From positions 1 to 5,109 of the forward strand of contig JASHUF010000371.1 in the NCBI GenBank assembly GCA_030040175.1: 5,109 bases of DNA, read 5' to 3'. This DNA comes from Acidobacteriaceae bacterium. GTDB lineage: Bacteria; Acidobacteriota; Terriglobia; Terriglobales; Acidobacteriaceae. This document shows positions 5,101 through 5,109 of the stretch, one piece after another; position 1 is the stretch's first letter; the number at the start of each line of letters is the position of its first letter. Both the position numbers and the translations under genes were made by a program. Under the pieces are notes generated by a model. That model worked only from the letters and a program-made list of their open reading frames with translations. It had not been told where the DNA came from and did not search any database.

Positions 5101-5109
5101 GCTCTTCCG

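Overview
The window is GC-rich bacterial chromosome carrying a housekeeping translation/secretion cluster on the + strand (rpmG, tRNA-Trp, secE, nusG, rplK), followed by a convergent region with a large exported M16-type metallopeptidase on the - strand. The gene order, the GC-rich coding sequence and the intergenic 7-nt AGCT-type repeats suggest Acidobacteriota (Terriglobia-like). This is an inference from general resemblance, not a proven placement.

Layout, left to right. Positions 13-46 hold a short AGGGAC direct-repeat tract that ends in the ribosome-binding site of rpmG (52-201). A pair of inverted heptad-repeat arrays (205-310) forms a long hairpin between rpmG and tRNA-Trp (317-392, CCA encoded). 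secE (444-722) and nusG (755-1360) follow closely. A second pair of inverted heptad arrays (1364-1503) fills the nusG-rplK gap, and a small hairpin (1504-1518) encloses the rplK Shine-Dalgarno sequence. rplK (1524-1961) is followed by a perfect 19-bp stem-loop (1985-2027), probably the operon terminator. The usual partner rplA is absent at this point. The 413-bp gap between rplK and the peptidase gene holds that hairpin, a likely 38-aa Lys/Pro-rich small protein on the - strand (2068-2184) and a bulged hairpin (2262-2303) that could end the peptidase transcript. The M16 gene (2375-5047, -) starts at a TTG supported by a strong ribosome-binding site and a clear signal peptide.

How the parts relate. 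The + strand genes serve translation (L33, tRNA-Trp, L11), transcription elongation (NusG) and protein export (SecE), the familiar tuf-rpmG-trnW-secE-nusG-rplK block. The peptidase is an independent convergent unit that uses the Sec route. I see no new defence or mobile system. The least explained signals are the two inverted heptad arrays, each placed exactly 3 nt after a stop codon, the aberrant D-arm of tRNA-Trp, and the termination of the operon directly after rplK.
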